From assembly GCA_910578985.1 (NCBI GenBank), contig CAJTSF010000007.1:54594-118593 (forward strand): a stretch of DNA of 64,000 nt, in the 5' to 3' direction. The notes below the pieces were generated by a model. That model was not told the DNA's origin and did not search any database. It was given only the letters and a program-made list of their open reading frames with translations. The translations under genes were made by a program, and so were the position numbers. Below, piece by piece: positions 8,963-17,601 of the stretch. This stretch comes from an uncultured Odoribacter sp. GTDB lineage: Bacteria > Bacteroidota > Bacteroidia > Bacteroidales > Marinifilaceae. How positions within the stretch are numbered: position 1 is the first letter of the stretch; the number at the start of each line of letters is the position of its first letter.

Positions 8963-9985
8963 TCAAATCATAGGTACCACATACTTCACCAGCAAATACC
9001 CGCCCCCGAACAGCCATCCAAAAAGCACCAGCGCCAGCACAAAAGGCTTCGCGCCCGCCTTCTTGAACTTCTCGATGCTGGTCTCCGCCCCCAAAGCCGT
9101 CATCGCCATCGTCAGCAAGAAAGTATCCAGGCTATTGATAAAATCGATAACCCCCTGAGGCAACAGATTCAACGAATTAAAACCGATGACCGCCAGGAAT
9201 CCCAGTGCGAACCACGGAATCACCACCTTCCTCTTCCCCTCTCCCTTCCCGCCTCCCCGCGCGGCAATGAAACCGATGACCAGCAACGCCGGCACCAGCA
9301 TAATCACCCGAATCATTTTCACGATAATCGCCGCATCGGAAATCTCCTTTCCCATCGCATTTCCCGCCCCCACCACATGCGCCACCTCATGCAGCGTGGC
9401 GCCCGTGTAAATCCCCATCTGCCCTGCCGTCAGCTCCACCGCCCCGTTCCGGTACAACACCGGATACAGGAACATCGCGAGCGTCCCGAAAATCACCACC
9501 GTCGAAACCGCCACCGCCGTCTTGTAAGGCTGCGTCTTGATGGTCGCTTCCGCTCCCAGCACCGCCGCCGCCCCGCATATCCCGCTCCCCACCGACGTCA
9601 GTAACGCCACCTCCTTGTCCATCTTCAGCAACCGCCCCACCAGCACGCCTCCGACAATCGTCACCGTCACGATAATCGCATCGATGATAATCGCAGGAAC
9701 CCCCACCTCCACGATATTCTGGAACGTCAGGCGAAACCCGTACAGGATAATGCCCAACCGCAACAACTGCTTCGAACAGAACAGGATACCCGGCACCCAC
9801 GTCTCCGGCAGGCGGTTGCGCAGGCTGTTCGCATACAGCATGCCCAGCACGATACCGATAATCAGCGGACTGAACGACAACCGCCGGAAAAACGGGAAAT
9901 CCCCGATATAAAACGCCGCACAGGAAAACAACGCAATCAACAGCACCCCGTGCAACATATTGCTTCTCTTTTCACTTACTTTCAT
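8963..9985 (-). CDS. YeiH/UPF0324 family putative sulfate exporter
   Basis: A 340-residue integral membrane protein with about ten hydrophobic helices. The segments FSPLIIGIVLGMLYAN, GSGICGAAAVLGAEATIKT, and TGATLHEVAHVVGAG are hallmark motifs of the UPF0324 (YeiH) family, annotated as putative sulfate exporters on limited evidence; the substrate is unproven. It sits between a propeller lipoprotein and pssA with short gaps, so it is probably cotranscribed. Confidence 0.88.
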   Translation of the reverse strand: MKVSEKRSNMLHGVLLIALFSCAAFYIGDFPFFRRLSFSPLIIGIVLGMLYANSLRNRLPETWVPGILFCSKQLLRLGIILYGFRLTFQNIVEVGVPAIIIDAIIVTVTIVGGVLVGRLLKMDKEVALLTSVGSGICGAAAVLGAEATIKTQPYKTAVAVSTVVIFGTLAMFLYPVLYRNGAVELTAGQMGIYTGATLHEVAHVVGAGNAMGKEISDAAIIVKMIRVIMLVPALLVIGFIAARGGGKGEGKRKVVIPWFALGFLAVIGFNSLNLLPQGVIDFINSLDTFLLTMAMTALGAETSIEKFKKAGAKPFVLALVLFGWLFGGGYLLVKYVVPMI

Positions 9986-10010
9986 ATCTGAACCGAATTA
10001 AAATTTCACG

Positions 10011-11060
10011 TCATTCCCGGATTTCCCCCTTATACGCCACCATCTTCACCAAGGTTCGCTTGTTCTTGTGCACGTCCGACACCCAGAACACCGAATCCGA
10101 CTGCGCATAAATGCGCTCGGGCTGTGAGAAAGCATACCCCTTGACCGACTTCAACTGCTTCACCCACTCCCCCCGGCGGCAATCGTATATATTCACGGCA
10201 TTGTTATCCCCCGTGGCATACCACCGTTCCGCTGTCAGCGCCAACGTCTTCGGCTTGAAATCCAACGCCAGGGCAAGGTCGTCCCTGTCGATGACGCCCC
10301 CGTTCTCGAAACCGTCGTTCACCAGCGCCGGGTCGAGCACCCGTATCTTCTTCCCTTCATAATCCGTCAGCAGGATATGCCCCTCCGCATCGAGCGTCAT
10401 CGTATGGGGGGCAAAACCGTTATTCCCCGGGCTGCCGTTGCCGGACGCCTGGCGGTAGCGGTTCACCTTCTGGTCATTCTCCGGCGTGGCGTCCGCCTCC
10501 CGGTAAACGCTCACCTTCCCGTCCTTGTCGCGGGCAAAGACAAGCCCGCCCGTCACGGCGACCGCCTGCGCCTGGAACACCGGTCCCGACCACTGCCCGT
10601 TGCCGATGCAGGTCACATACTCCAGCCCCGGCAGACGGAACACGTGGATGCGCGACTGACGTTCGGCGACATACAGGCGGTCCCCCGCCGGCACAATCGC
10701 CTCGATCGGACTCCCGAACCCCCGCTCCGCGCCACCCGCCATCCAAGACTTCACCGTCCGCAGCAGGCGCTCCTCCCCCAACCCGTACACCAGCAGGCTA
10801 TGCCCCGCCTGTCCCATGTTCGCGATGAAAAGCGTATCCCCCACGTGGGCGACCGCATTCGGCGTAAAATCCTCCGCCGCCCCCATCCCCAACTCCTCCG
10901 CGCCAATCAGCCGCGCCGCCTCATACGAATAATACCAATGACTCGTCCCTTCCCCGCTCACATCGCCGGGCAACAACTCGCCCATGCCGGGATAATCCTT
11001 CCCGCAGGCGGCAACCAGCAACCCCGCAAACGCCAGCAGTCCATACATATATACTCTCAT
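10011..11060 (-). CDS. Beta-propeller lipoprotein
   Basis: A 349-residue predicted lipoprotein with lipobox VAAC (Cys19). The body looks like an NHL/YVTN-type beta-propeller: repeated blades such as NAVAHVGDTLFIANMG, DRLYVAERQSRIHVFRL, and HTMTLDAEGHILLTDYEGKKIRVLDP. The motif CIGNGQW recurs as CVGNGKW in the upstream metzincin lipoprotein, so the two share this domain. Probably on the cell surface or periplasmic face; ligand unknown. It is 33 bases behind the metzincin gene and 25 ahead of yeiH. Confidence 0.7.
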   Translation of the reverse strand: MRVYMYGLLAFAGLLVAACGKDYPGMGELLPGDVSGEGTSHWYYSYEAARLIGAEELGMGAAEDFTPNAVAHVGDTLFIANMGQAGHSLLVYGLGEERLLRTVKSWMAGGAERGFGSPIEAIVPAGDRLYVAERQSRIHVFRLPGLEYVTCIGNGQWSGPVFQAQAVAVTGGLVFARDKDGKVSVYREADATPENDQKVNRYRQASGNGSPGNNGFAPHTMTLDAEGHILLTDYEGKKIRVLDPALVNDGFENGGVIDRDDLALALDFKPKTLALTAERWYATGDNNAVNIYDCRRGEWVKQLKSVKGYAFSQPERIYAQSDSVFWVSDVHKNKRTLVKMVAYKGEIRE

Positions 11061-11093
11061 CTCCGTACTCTTTTATTAAGGTGTCACACACTA

Positions 11094-13160
11094 TCATTTC
11101 AAATCACTCATGGGAACGGCATACACGCACGCCCCCTCCTTCGCCCGGTCCACCACGAACAACGTGTGGCGGCGGATGCAAAACTTCTCGGGACTCTGCA
11201 AGGTAATCTCTCCCACCGTCGTATAATCCTTCACGATTTCCCCCGTCTCCGGGTCGGCTTCGCAGAATTTCTCCGTCCCGTTCGAACTCACGAACATCCT
11301 CCCCTCATAAAAATCCAGCGCATAAGGGGCATTCTTGTAAACCAGCTGTTTCACCGTCGCGAACGCCGTCCCCTCGCGCAAATCCCCCGGATTGAACACA
11401 TCGATGCGCTTGGCGGGATGCGTCGCGTAAAGCAACCCCGTCCGCCCGTCAATGCCCATGCCATACGTCCCGGTAGCCTCTCCTAAGTTCGGGGAACGGG
11501 TATAAATCCGTGGCGCCTTGCCGGCTTCCATGATCCGCTCCTCCACCACATTCACCCAACGCTTGTCCCGAATCAGGACCACTCCCTTATGCTGCAACAC
11601 ATCGAAGGCATGCACCGTCTGCGTCGCACCCGTCCCCCACTTGCCGTTGCCGACACAAGTGAAAAAACCGTGCGTCGTCGCGTCGAAAATCTCCGTCCGG
11701 CTGCCCTCATGCGTCACATAAATCTTCCCGTTCGCGCGGGTCACCCCGTTCGGGCGTCCCGTAAAACTCTCCGTGACATCCCCGTTCGTCCACTCCCGGA
11801 TGCTCCCTACATGCTCCACCTTACCGTCCCCCATGCCGAACACCTCCAGGCTGTAATGCCCGTCCGCATCGTTCACCACATACAGCGCAGCCCCGTAAGC
11901 ATAGACATCCTTCGGGCGGAACGTCGCTGCCGTGGCGCCCGGCACATCCCTGTAATCCAGCCGGAACGACAGCGCCACCCCGTCATTCCCTCCCCGGTCC
12001 TCCTCCCCCCGCATCGGGGACAGGCCGCCGTCGAGGGCATCCAGTTCCGGGTCCTCGATGATATACTTCGAAGCCACATAAATATCGTCGAAATACCGGT
12101 TCTCACACTTCCGGGTATGCAGGAAACGGCGGGAATAGACGGGCAGCTCCTTGTCCCGCGACAACTCCACGTACACCTTGTTGCACAGCGTGACCCACCC
12201 CGGTCCCGTCTGCTCGTAGGTCATATTCCCCGCATGCCCGTATCCCAGACAATGCGCGAACTCGTGGTAAATGGTCTCCGTGATACTCTTGTCGTCCGCA
12301 TAATGCTCCAGATAACAACTCTCATGAATGCCGAAAGTCGTTCCGCCTCCCAGCCCCATCACCCCCGTCGTATAGCCGAACAGCAGTCCTGCGTGGTTTA
12401 TCGCCTTCTGCAACAGGGCATCCTTGTCGATAACCGCCTTGTCGTTATTGCTGTGCAGCGGTCCGAACTCACGCAACGCCCTCGCGAACCGCTCCGACGA
12501 AAACATATAACTCATGTTCAGCGCTATCGCCACCGCCTCGCGCGTGTGCGAAGCCATCATCTTGTACTTCCAGTTCTGATGCGTATCGCTATACCTCCCG
12601 AAAGCGATATTCCACTTGCACCGGATGGATTTCAGGCATGCCCAGTACGGGTCCGTGCTCTCCACCGTAAACGTGATATTCTCCTTCGCCAGATGCGGGT
12701 TCGCCATAATCCGTATCTTCTTCCCGCTGCGGGTCGTCGTCTCCAAATCCTCCGTCGCGAAAGGGATGTGCAGCGTCAGCTGCTGGAACGGCAACACCTT
12801 CTCCAGCACCATGAACCGGAACTCCTCGTCATACCCGTCGATTTTCGCCCACACCGTCACATCCTTCAACGCCCGGGGACTGTAAAAGCGCAACCGGAAA
12901 TCATGATTGTCATCGAACACCACCTGCAAAGGCTCCGTCACACGAAAACTCCGCTGCCCCGCATCGAAAAACACATCCGGCGACTCCTCGTCGTTCAACA
13001 GGAAATACGTATTCTCCGAATTATAATCCGCCTCCGTCAGGTAATACCGGAAACCCTCCGCCCCCCAGGAAGGCGGCAAAAACTCCTTCTCGTTGCAACC
13101 GGAAACGACAAACAGCCCGAAACACAACATCCCGACATGCCGAACAATCCAATTTTTCAT
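11094..13160 (-). CDS. Metzincin-type zinc metalloprotease lipoprotein with C-terminal beta-propeller
   Basis: A 688-residue lipoprotein (lipobox VSGC, Cys22). Residues about 30-165 are beta-rich; about 165-340 contain HEFAHCLGYGH at 299-309, an exact HExxHxxGxxH metzincin zinc site (three His ligands and catalytic Glu). About 400-688 is a propeller related to the 10011-11060 protein (CVGNGKW, GRTGLLYATHPAKRIDVF). The expected Met-turn is not obvious: the first Met after the site is only four residues on. Substrate unknown. ATG at 13160 preferred over the GTG one codon earlier. First gene of a probable operon running to pssA. Confidence 0.7.
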   Translation of the reverse strand: MKNWIVRHVGMLCFGLFVVSGCNEKEFLPPSWGAEGFRYYLTEADYNSENTYFLLNDEESPDVFFDAGQRSFRVTEPLQVVFDDNHDFRLRFYSPRALKDVTVWAKIDGYDEEFRFMVLEKVLPFQQLTLHIPFATEDLETTTRSGKKIRIMANPHLAKENITFTVESTDPYWACLKSIRCKWNIAFGRYSDTHQNWKYKMMASHTREAVAIALNMSYMFSSERFARALREFGPLHSNNDKAVIDKDALLQKAINHAGLLFGYTTGVMGLGGGTTFGIHESCYLEHYADDKSITETIYHEFAHCLGYGHAGNMTYEQTGPGWVTLCNKVYVELSRDKELPVYSRRFLHTRKCENRYFDDIYVASKYIIEDPELDALDGGLSPMRGEEDRGGNDGVALSFRLDYRDVPGATAATFRPKDVYAYGAALYVVNDADGHYSLEVFGMGDGKVEHVGSIREWTNGDVTESFTGRPNGVTRANGKIYVTHEGSRTEIFDATTHGFFTCVGNGKWGTGATQTVHAFDVLQHKGVVLIRDKRWVNVVEERIMEAGKAPRIYTRSPNLGEATGTYGMGIDGRTGLLYATHPAKRIDVFNPGDLREGTAFATVKQLVYKNAPYALDFYEGRMFVSSNGTEKFCEADPETGEIVKDYTTVGEITLQSPEKFCIRRHTLFVVDRAKEGACVYAVPMSDLK

Positions 13161-13483
13161 CACTCTTTCAAATCATAAATCATTTAACAAACAATCATTT
13201 CCATAAAAACGGACACAAAAGTAACACATTTTCCATTTCACCGAAACAAATCCGCCAATTTATAGAACAGGAACAGTCGGACGCACGATAGCCCCTATCT
13301 TGGAAAACCTGTCCCCTGACCTTGTATATCAAACAAAAATATCGAACAACACAGCGTTCCTTAAGAAATTATCAAGACAATAATGTTAAAAAATACCAAA
13401 ACAACAAGACAACACAAATTCAAGTCCAACATCCATAGCAGGCTCTCCACGGGAATAGCGCATAACGCCCAAAAAATCTCCGA
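13161..13483. other. Intergenic region at edge of restriction-modification island
   Basis: AT-rich 323-base gap. It holds the promoter box of the metzincin operon at 13216-13223. No convincing gene, terminator hairpin or repeat was seen in the rest. Confidence 0.5.
13216..13223 (-). promoter_or_regulatory. TAnnTTTG promoter box for metzincin operon
   Basis: Minus-strand TACTTTTG, 55 bases upstream of the ATG at 13160. Confidence 0.6.
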
Positions 13484-15295
13484 TTACCCCTTAAGTGTCA
13501 GTTCTTCCAATGTCATATCAGTGTATGTATGCCAGATTTCAAGCGGCAGCTGCTTGTATTCGGCAAACAATGTCTTTATGTATTCAATCTCAAAGACCAA
13601 CCTATAATCATTAGGATTATTGCCTGCTTGGCCTTCTTTTCTCGTCCCGATACGGGCTAATTTTATCTTATAAAGGTCACATACACCTTGTCCGCTCAAA
13701 TAAGGAGCAAAATAATACAATTTATCCAGTCCGATTGTAGATGGGAACCTCTTTCCTGTGTAATAAACAGTTGCGTTCTTATCAAGATACCTGCTGATGT
13801 TGTCTTTTTTCACAAGACAAACCAATACGTTCTTGCCCATATCCGTTTTACACGGCTTCCCATATTCTTCGGGTTGAGATTCTCTTACCATGCTTGGTAC
13901 GACGCCATCCGGATATTCTGCAAGCAAGTCGAAGAAGTTCAGCTGTTTTATCTTAGTATCGCTTCTCTTTGGACTTTTGGCTTTCAATCCCAAAGCCTTT
14001 TTTGCACCATCTTCTTTCAAACGGTGGATAATTTGTGCAACTGCCTCTGAACAATCATACGTTTCAGTCGGTTCTACGACTTGTATGTCGTTAAACAGCC
14101 TAATCAGCGAACGTCCTACCGCCCATGCAAGATTCACTGGCACGGCGTTGCCTATTTGTTTATATTTGTCGCCCATCGTTCCTGCAAAAAGCCAATTGTC
14201 CGGGAATGTCTGTATCCTGGCATATTCCTTTACCGTCAATGGACGCGTTTCCAACGGATGGCAACGCTCAGTTTGTTTTTGGCAAGGAGAACACGTAAGT
14301 GTCAGCGAGGGCTCGTCAAGAGAAAGACGGCGCGCCATTCCCGTCTTGCCTCCGCCCAAAATCCAACTGCCGCCCATATATTCCTCGGCGACATCCTTAG
14401 GGAGATTGCGCCAATCACCGCCTTGCGGAACCAAATCAAGGACTTCCTTTTTCTTGGGCGGATACTTTGCCCCTTCCGATTGGGGTACATCTGTATCATA
14501 TATGACACTTTTATAAAGGGCGTCTTTCAACGTAAGCACTTGAGTATAGGGTGACGGCCAACAGAAATTGACTTTTTCAGCCAAATCATTCCGGATTGCA
14601 ACCAGGATAAGCCGTTCACGCTTTTGCGGGACTTGGTACATGATGGCTTTCAACACACGGGGTTCCACAAGGGTATAACCCAATTCCGCAATGGTATTCT
14701 TGATGGTATTGAAAGTGCGCCCGTTATCATGGGAAACCAATCCCTTGACATTCTCACCCATGAACACTTTCGGACGAATTTCCTTTACCGCCCTTGCCAA
14801 TTCAAAGAAAAGCGTGCCCCGCGTATCGCAAAACCCGCCCTGCTTGCCCGCATAAGAAAACGCTTGGCAAGGGAACCCGCCCGATAGGAAATCAACCTTG
14901 TCACGGAGCGGGGTAAAATCAACACTGCGCACATCTCCCTCTATCACATTCCATGCCGGACGGTTCATACGAAGTGTATCACAAGCATGCCTGTCAAACT
15001 CGTTAAGCAGCACATGCTTGAAACCGGCCAAAGCCAATCCGAGGGCAAGGCCGCCCCCTCCTGCAAACAATTCCACAGATGTATATTCGCGAAATGGCAG
15101 CACCTCCAATTCTTCTCCCCAACGGCCATACAACATTTCCCTCACTTCAGGAATCGCCTCCATTTCTTCGAGGTAAAAACCTTTTATGCCGTTTTCCGAA
15201 TGCGAAGGATAAACACCGTTCTCCGTCCATTTTTGGACTGTAGCATTGGATGTACCGACCAAGGCCGCCAAATTACTTTCCGATATGAACTGCAT
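13484..15295 (-). CDS. DNA (cytosine-5-)-methyltransferase of a type II R-M system
   Basis: A 603-residue C5-methylase. Residues about 1-60 look like a helix-turn-helix (LAALVGTSNATVQKWTENGVYPS), possibly an autoregulatory head. The core follows: motif I ELFAGGGGLALGL, motif IV GGFPCQAFSYAG with the catalytic Cys, motif VI ENVKGL, motif VIII QKRERLILV, motif IX RPLTVKEYARIQTFPD, motif X QIGNAVPVNLA. About 170 residues after motif X form an unrecognised extension. The ATG at 15295 is 2 bases beyond the endonuclease stop; longer starts would lie inside that gene. GC is lower than in flanking genes, which fits horizontal transfer. Confidence 0.93.
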   Translation of the reverse strand: MQFISESNLAALVGTSNATVQKWTENGVYPSHSENGIKGFYLEEMEAIPEVREMLYGRWGEELEVLPFREYTSVELFAGGGGLALGLALAGFKHVLLNEFDRHACDTLRMNRPAWNVIEGDVRSVDFTPLRDKVDFLSGGFPCQAFSYAGKQGGFCDTRGTLFFELARAVKEIRPKVFMGENVKGLVSHDNGRTFNTIKNTIAELGYTLVEPRVLKAIMYQVPQKRERLILVAIRNDLAEKVNFCWPSPYTQVLTLKDALYKSVIYDTDVPQSEGAKYPPKKKEVLDLVPQGGDWRNLPKDVAEEYMGGSWILGGGKTGMARRLSLDEPSLTLTCSPCQKQTERCHPLETRPLTVKEYARIQTFPDNWLFAGTMGDKYKQIGNAVPVNLAWAVGRSLIRLFNDIQVVEPTETYDCSEAVAQIIHRLKEDGAKKALGLKAKSPKRSDTKIKQLNFFDLLAEYPDGVVPSMVRESQPEEYGKPCKTDMGKNVLVCLVKKDNISRYLDKNATVYYTGKRFPSTIGLDKLYYFAPYLSGQGVCDLYKIKLARIGTRKEGQAGNNPNDYRLVFEIEYIKTLFAEYKQLPLEIWHTYTDMTLEELTLKG

Positions 15296-15297
15296 AG

Positions 15298-16008
15298 TTA
15301 CAAACCACCTTTTTCCATGATTTCTCCAGCAATATCCCTTACCTTTTGCAAGATGAGGGAACTCCCGTCGATTCCATCTTCCTCGACCACTTCGCCGAAT
15401 GCTTTGGCAAGTTGGTAGTAGAAAGTCTTGTCGCCTGTGATATGCTCCCAAAATTCCGCACCGGAATAAACAGGGTAAGTCGTCGCTATCGTCTTGTAAT
15501 TGGCAGAAATCCTTTCGCCATACAACACCCCTACAATCATATCATCCATCTGCAAAGGTATCCGATCCAAACGCGCCTTGCCGATGAGGCGTTTGAAATG
15601 CCCCAATATGGTATCCACATCGTCCTTGTTTATTGTTTGCGGCCCAGCCTTGCATTGGCAATATTTCTTTCTGCCGTCAAGTGCGTCGATAAATTCGATG
15701 TCAATCCCGTCAATGCCAGACGCACAGCCTGCCACTTGGGCAAGCTGGGATATGAATATCTGGATGTTCTGACCGAAACTCGTGTTCACACTCGTTCCAA
15801 GGATACGCGGATAAACAAGGGCTTTCGCCATGGACTCCGGCGTGGTATCACCGCAAAGGAAAGCCGCAAGGTAATTGATGAGGAATGGGTTGACATCAAA
15901 ATCCTTTAAGTGTAGCTTCCGGAGGTTTTTGATATGGTTCGGAATAATGGAAGCGCGGAAATAATCCTTTCCGCTTTCTATGATTGCTTGTTTTTGCTCT
16001 TCTGTCAT
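15298..16008 (-). CDS. Type II restriction endonuclease, probably PmeII-like
   Basis: A 236-residue protein directly upstream of the methylase. It begins with IIPNHIKNLRKLHLKDFDVNPFLINYLAAFL, which I associate with the PmeII-like endonuclease family. A probable PD-(D/E)xK-type site is GIDIEFIDAL followed by YCQCKAGPQ, with Gln in place of the acidic residue (QxK), a known variant. The recognition sequence cannot be read from the protein. It has its own promoter box upstream, distinct from that of vsr. Confidence 0.75.
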   Translation of the reverse strand: MTEEQKQAIIESGKDYFRASIIPNHIKNLRKLHLKDFDVNPFLINYLAAFLCGDTTPESMAKALVYPRILGTSVNTSFGQNIQIFISQLAQVAGCASGIDGIDIEFIDALDGRKKYCQCKAGPQTINKDDVDTILGHFKRLIGKARLDRIPLQMDDMIVGVLYGERISANYKTIATTYPVYSGAEFWEHITGDKTFYYQLAKAFGEVVEEDGIDGSSLILQKVRDIAGEIMEKGGL

Positions 16009-16033
16009 GGTGCTGTCCTTTTTAGTTAGTTCG

Positions 16034-16041
16034 CAAAGTTA
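16034..16041 (-). promoter_or_regulatory. TAnnTTTG promoter box for endonuclease-methylase pair
   Basis: Minus-strand TAACTTTG, 25 bases ahead of the endonuclease ATG at 16008, between vsr and the endonuclease. Confidence 0.6.
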
Positions 16042-16065
16042 CATCTTTTCTGCAAGATTCAGGCA

Positions 16066-16596
16066 TTATTCAAGTGATACTTCCTTTTTCCCATACCCTG
16101 CCCCGTCTTCGGCAACCATACCGGAAGCACCTCCATGTTCTCCATCATCATAAAGCCGTCTCGTTTTCAACTTGAAGCGCTCCAAAAACGCATGGTTGAT
16201 ATGGTACTCTATTTCCATCAACGTTTGCTTCCTTACTGCAGGCTTTAACTGGCATTCCCACACAGTTATCACGCACCACCCCATCTGTTTCAATGCTTCC
16301 TTGGTGCGAATATCACGAAGTTTGTTGCGTTCTATCTTCTTCCGCCAAAAATCGCTGTTGGAATGCGGGATATGCCCGTCCTCCTCATGCCCGTGCCAAA
16401 AACACCCATGTATGAAAATCACGACCCCATACCTGCGCAACACGATGTCCGGCGTCCCCGGCAACCCCTTCACGTTCTTGCGGTAGCGATAGCCGCGCGA
16501 AAAGAGATAGCGGCGCACGAGCCACTCCGGCTTCGTATCCCGACTCCGAATCTTGCCCATGACAGCGGAACGCTTCTTCTTACTCCAAATATCCAT
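16066..16596 (-). CDS. vsr: Very short patch repair DNA mismatch endonuclease
   Basis: Nicks next to T:G mismatches created by deamination of 5-methylcytosine, protecting a genome that carries a C5-methylase. The 176-residue protein starts MDIWSKKKRSAVMGKIRSRDTKPE and has the family signature VVIFIHGCFWHGH with zinc-binding and catalytic residues, then CVITVWECQL. Lies upstream of the endonuclease-methylase pair, the usual company for Vsr. The C-terminal 40 residues are longer than in E. coli Vsr. Confidence 0.95.
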   Translation of the reverse strand: MDIWSKKKRSAVMGKIRSRDTKPEWLVRRYLFSRGYRYRKNVKGLPGTPDIVLRRYGVVIFIHGCFWHGHEEDGHIPHSNSDFWRKKIERNKLRDIRTKEALKQMGWCVITVWECQLKPAVRKQTLMEIEYHINHAFLERFKLKTRRLYDDGEHGGASGMVAEDGAGYGKKEVSLE

Positions 16597-16612
16597 AAAA
16601 CTTGCCTTATTG

Positions 16613-16620
16613 CAAATATA
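16613..16620 (-). promoter_or_regulatory. TAnnTTTG promoter box for vsr
   Basis: Minus-strand TATATTTG, 16 bases ahead of the vsr ATG at 16596. Confidence 0.6.
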
Positions 16621-16657
16621 CGGATTTTCTCAAAATGCAAACAACAAAGAAAAACTT

Positions 16658-17311
16658 TCACACACACGCATACACGCTCGGCGAAAAGCGCGTCCCCTCC
16701 TCGTTGCCGAAAAAGAGGTACACGTGCAACGGACCCTCCGACACTCCCTCCGCCGGCGGTATCGCCAACGCCGCGCCGCCATCCTGCCGGCACACCCCCT
16801 CCGCCACAACCAAGCGGGGCACCCGCGGGTCGGCATCGTGGAAATAACCCACATACACCCGATCGGACCACCGCGCCCCCGCCCTGTCCTCATCCACCTC
16901 CCACTCCAACACCACCTTCTCCCCCTCCCTACCCGCCGAGCGCAACGCCGGCATGTCCAGCGAACCCGCCGCAAAACGGAACGCCGGGAAGCACCATACC
17001 CCCTCCCCGCTGCGGATGCAACCCGCATTCAGGCGATGGAAGAGCGTGTCGCCCTGGCTCGCCCCCTCCTCACGCGCCGCCACCCGCCACACGGACAGGT
17101 CGCCCAACGCGCGACGGAACATCACCCACAGTTTCCGCACCTCCGTGAAACGCCCCGTCGCCGAACGCTCCGCCTCCGAGAGCTTTTTCTTCTTGCGGTG
17201 GTGGGAAGGACGGGCGCATACCCGACCGTTGCGCAAATAATACGTGATCCCTTCCAGGCGAAGGGGACCCTGCTCCAAACAAGCAGCCAGCAAGTGGTTT
17301 GATTTACCCAT
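16658..17311 (-). CDS. Hypothetical protein, weakly DUF6266-like
   Basis: A 217-residue protein I do not recognise with confidence. It has no signal peptide: MGKSNHLLAACLEQGPLRLEGITYYLRNGRVCARPS, then a basic stretch HHRKKKKLSEAE, a helical segment and a beta-rich second half ending in a strand pattern VYLFFGNEEG. The overall plan (short N-terminal strands, helical middle, beta C-terminus) recalls DUF6266 proteins of Bacteroidota, but motif identity is weak. GC is high, unlike the R-M genes beside it, so it may belong to the resident chromosome. ATG at 17311 chosen; an upstream start at 17356 is possible. Confidence 0.5.
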   Translation of the reverse strand: MGKSNHLLAACLEQGPLRLEGITYYLRNGRVCARPSHHRKKKKLSEAERSATGRFTEVRKLWVMFRRALGDLSVWRVAAREEGASQGDTLFHRLNAGCIRSGEGVWCFPAFRFAAGSLDMPALRSAGREGEKVVLEWEVDEDRAGARWSDRVYVGYFHDADPRVPRLVVAEGVCRQDGGAALAIPPAEGVSEGPLHVYLFFGNEEGTRFSPSVYACV

Positions 17312-17411
17312 AATCCAATGTTTAACCGTATATTCTTCGATGAATATCCAATGCAAAGATGGTTATTTTTTTACTAAAACCAAGTTTTTTCATTAGTTAT
17401 AACAATATATC

Positions 17412-17472
17412 ACCAAGGTTATACCAGGGAAATACCAAGGTTTTAACCGAAGAAACAATGGAGAAACAATGG
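17412..17472. repeat. Short direct repeats
   Basis: ACCAAGGTT occurs at 17412-17420 and 17434-17442 (22-base period), and AGAAACAATGG is repeated in tandem at 17451-17461 and 17462-17472. They lie in the AT-rich stretch upstream of the 17311 gene. Confidence 0.6.
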
Positions 17473-17530
17473 ATATCCAATGGATGAAAGGACAGGCAAC
17501 CCACTCGCTTACCTTGCGCGGGGGCAGATA

Positions 17531-17565
17531 AAAGAAGTACCGGCGGCAGGCGTCGGTACTTCTTT
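17531..17565. terminator. Intrinsic terminator hairpin
   Basis: Perfect 12-bp stem AAAGAAGTACCG / CGGTACTTCTTT around an 11-base loop, just beyond the DUF1573 stop at 17602. A-rich and T-rich arm ends let it work on either strand; it most likely ends the rlmH-kinase-DUF1573 transcript. Confidence 0.75.
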
Positions 17566-17601
17566 ATAGGTAAGCGGAAAGCCGTCGGGGCGCGCCGCAG
17601 A

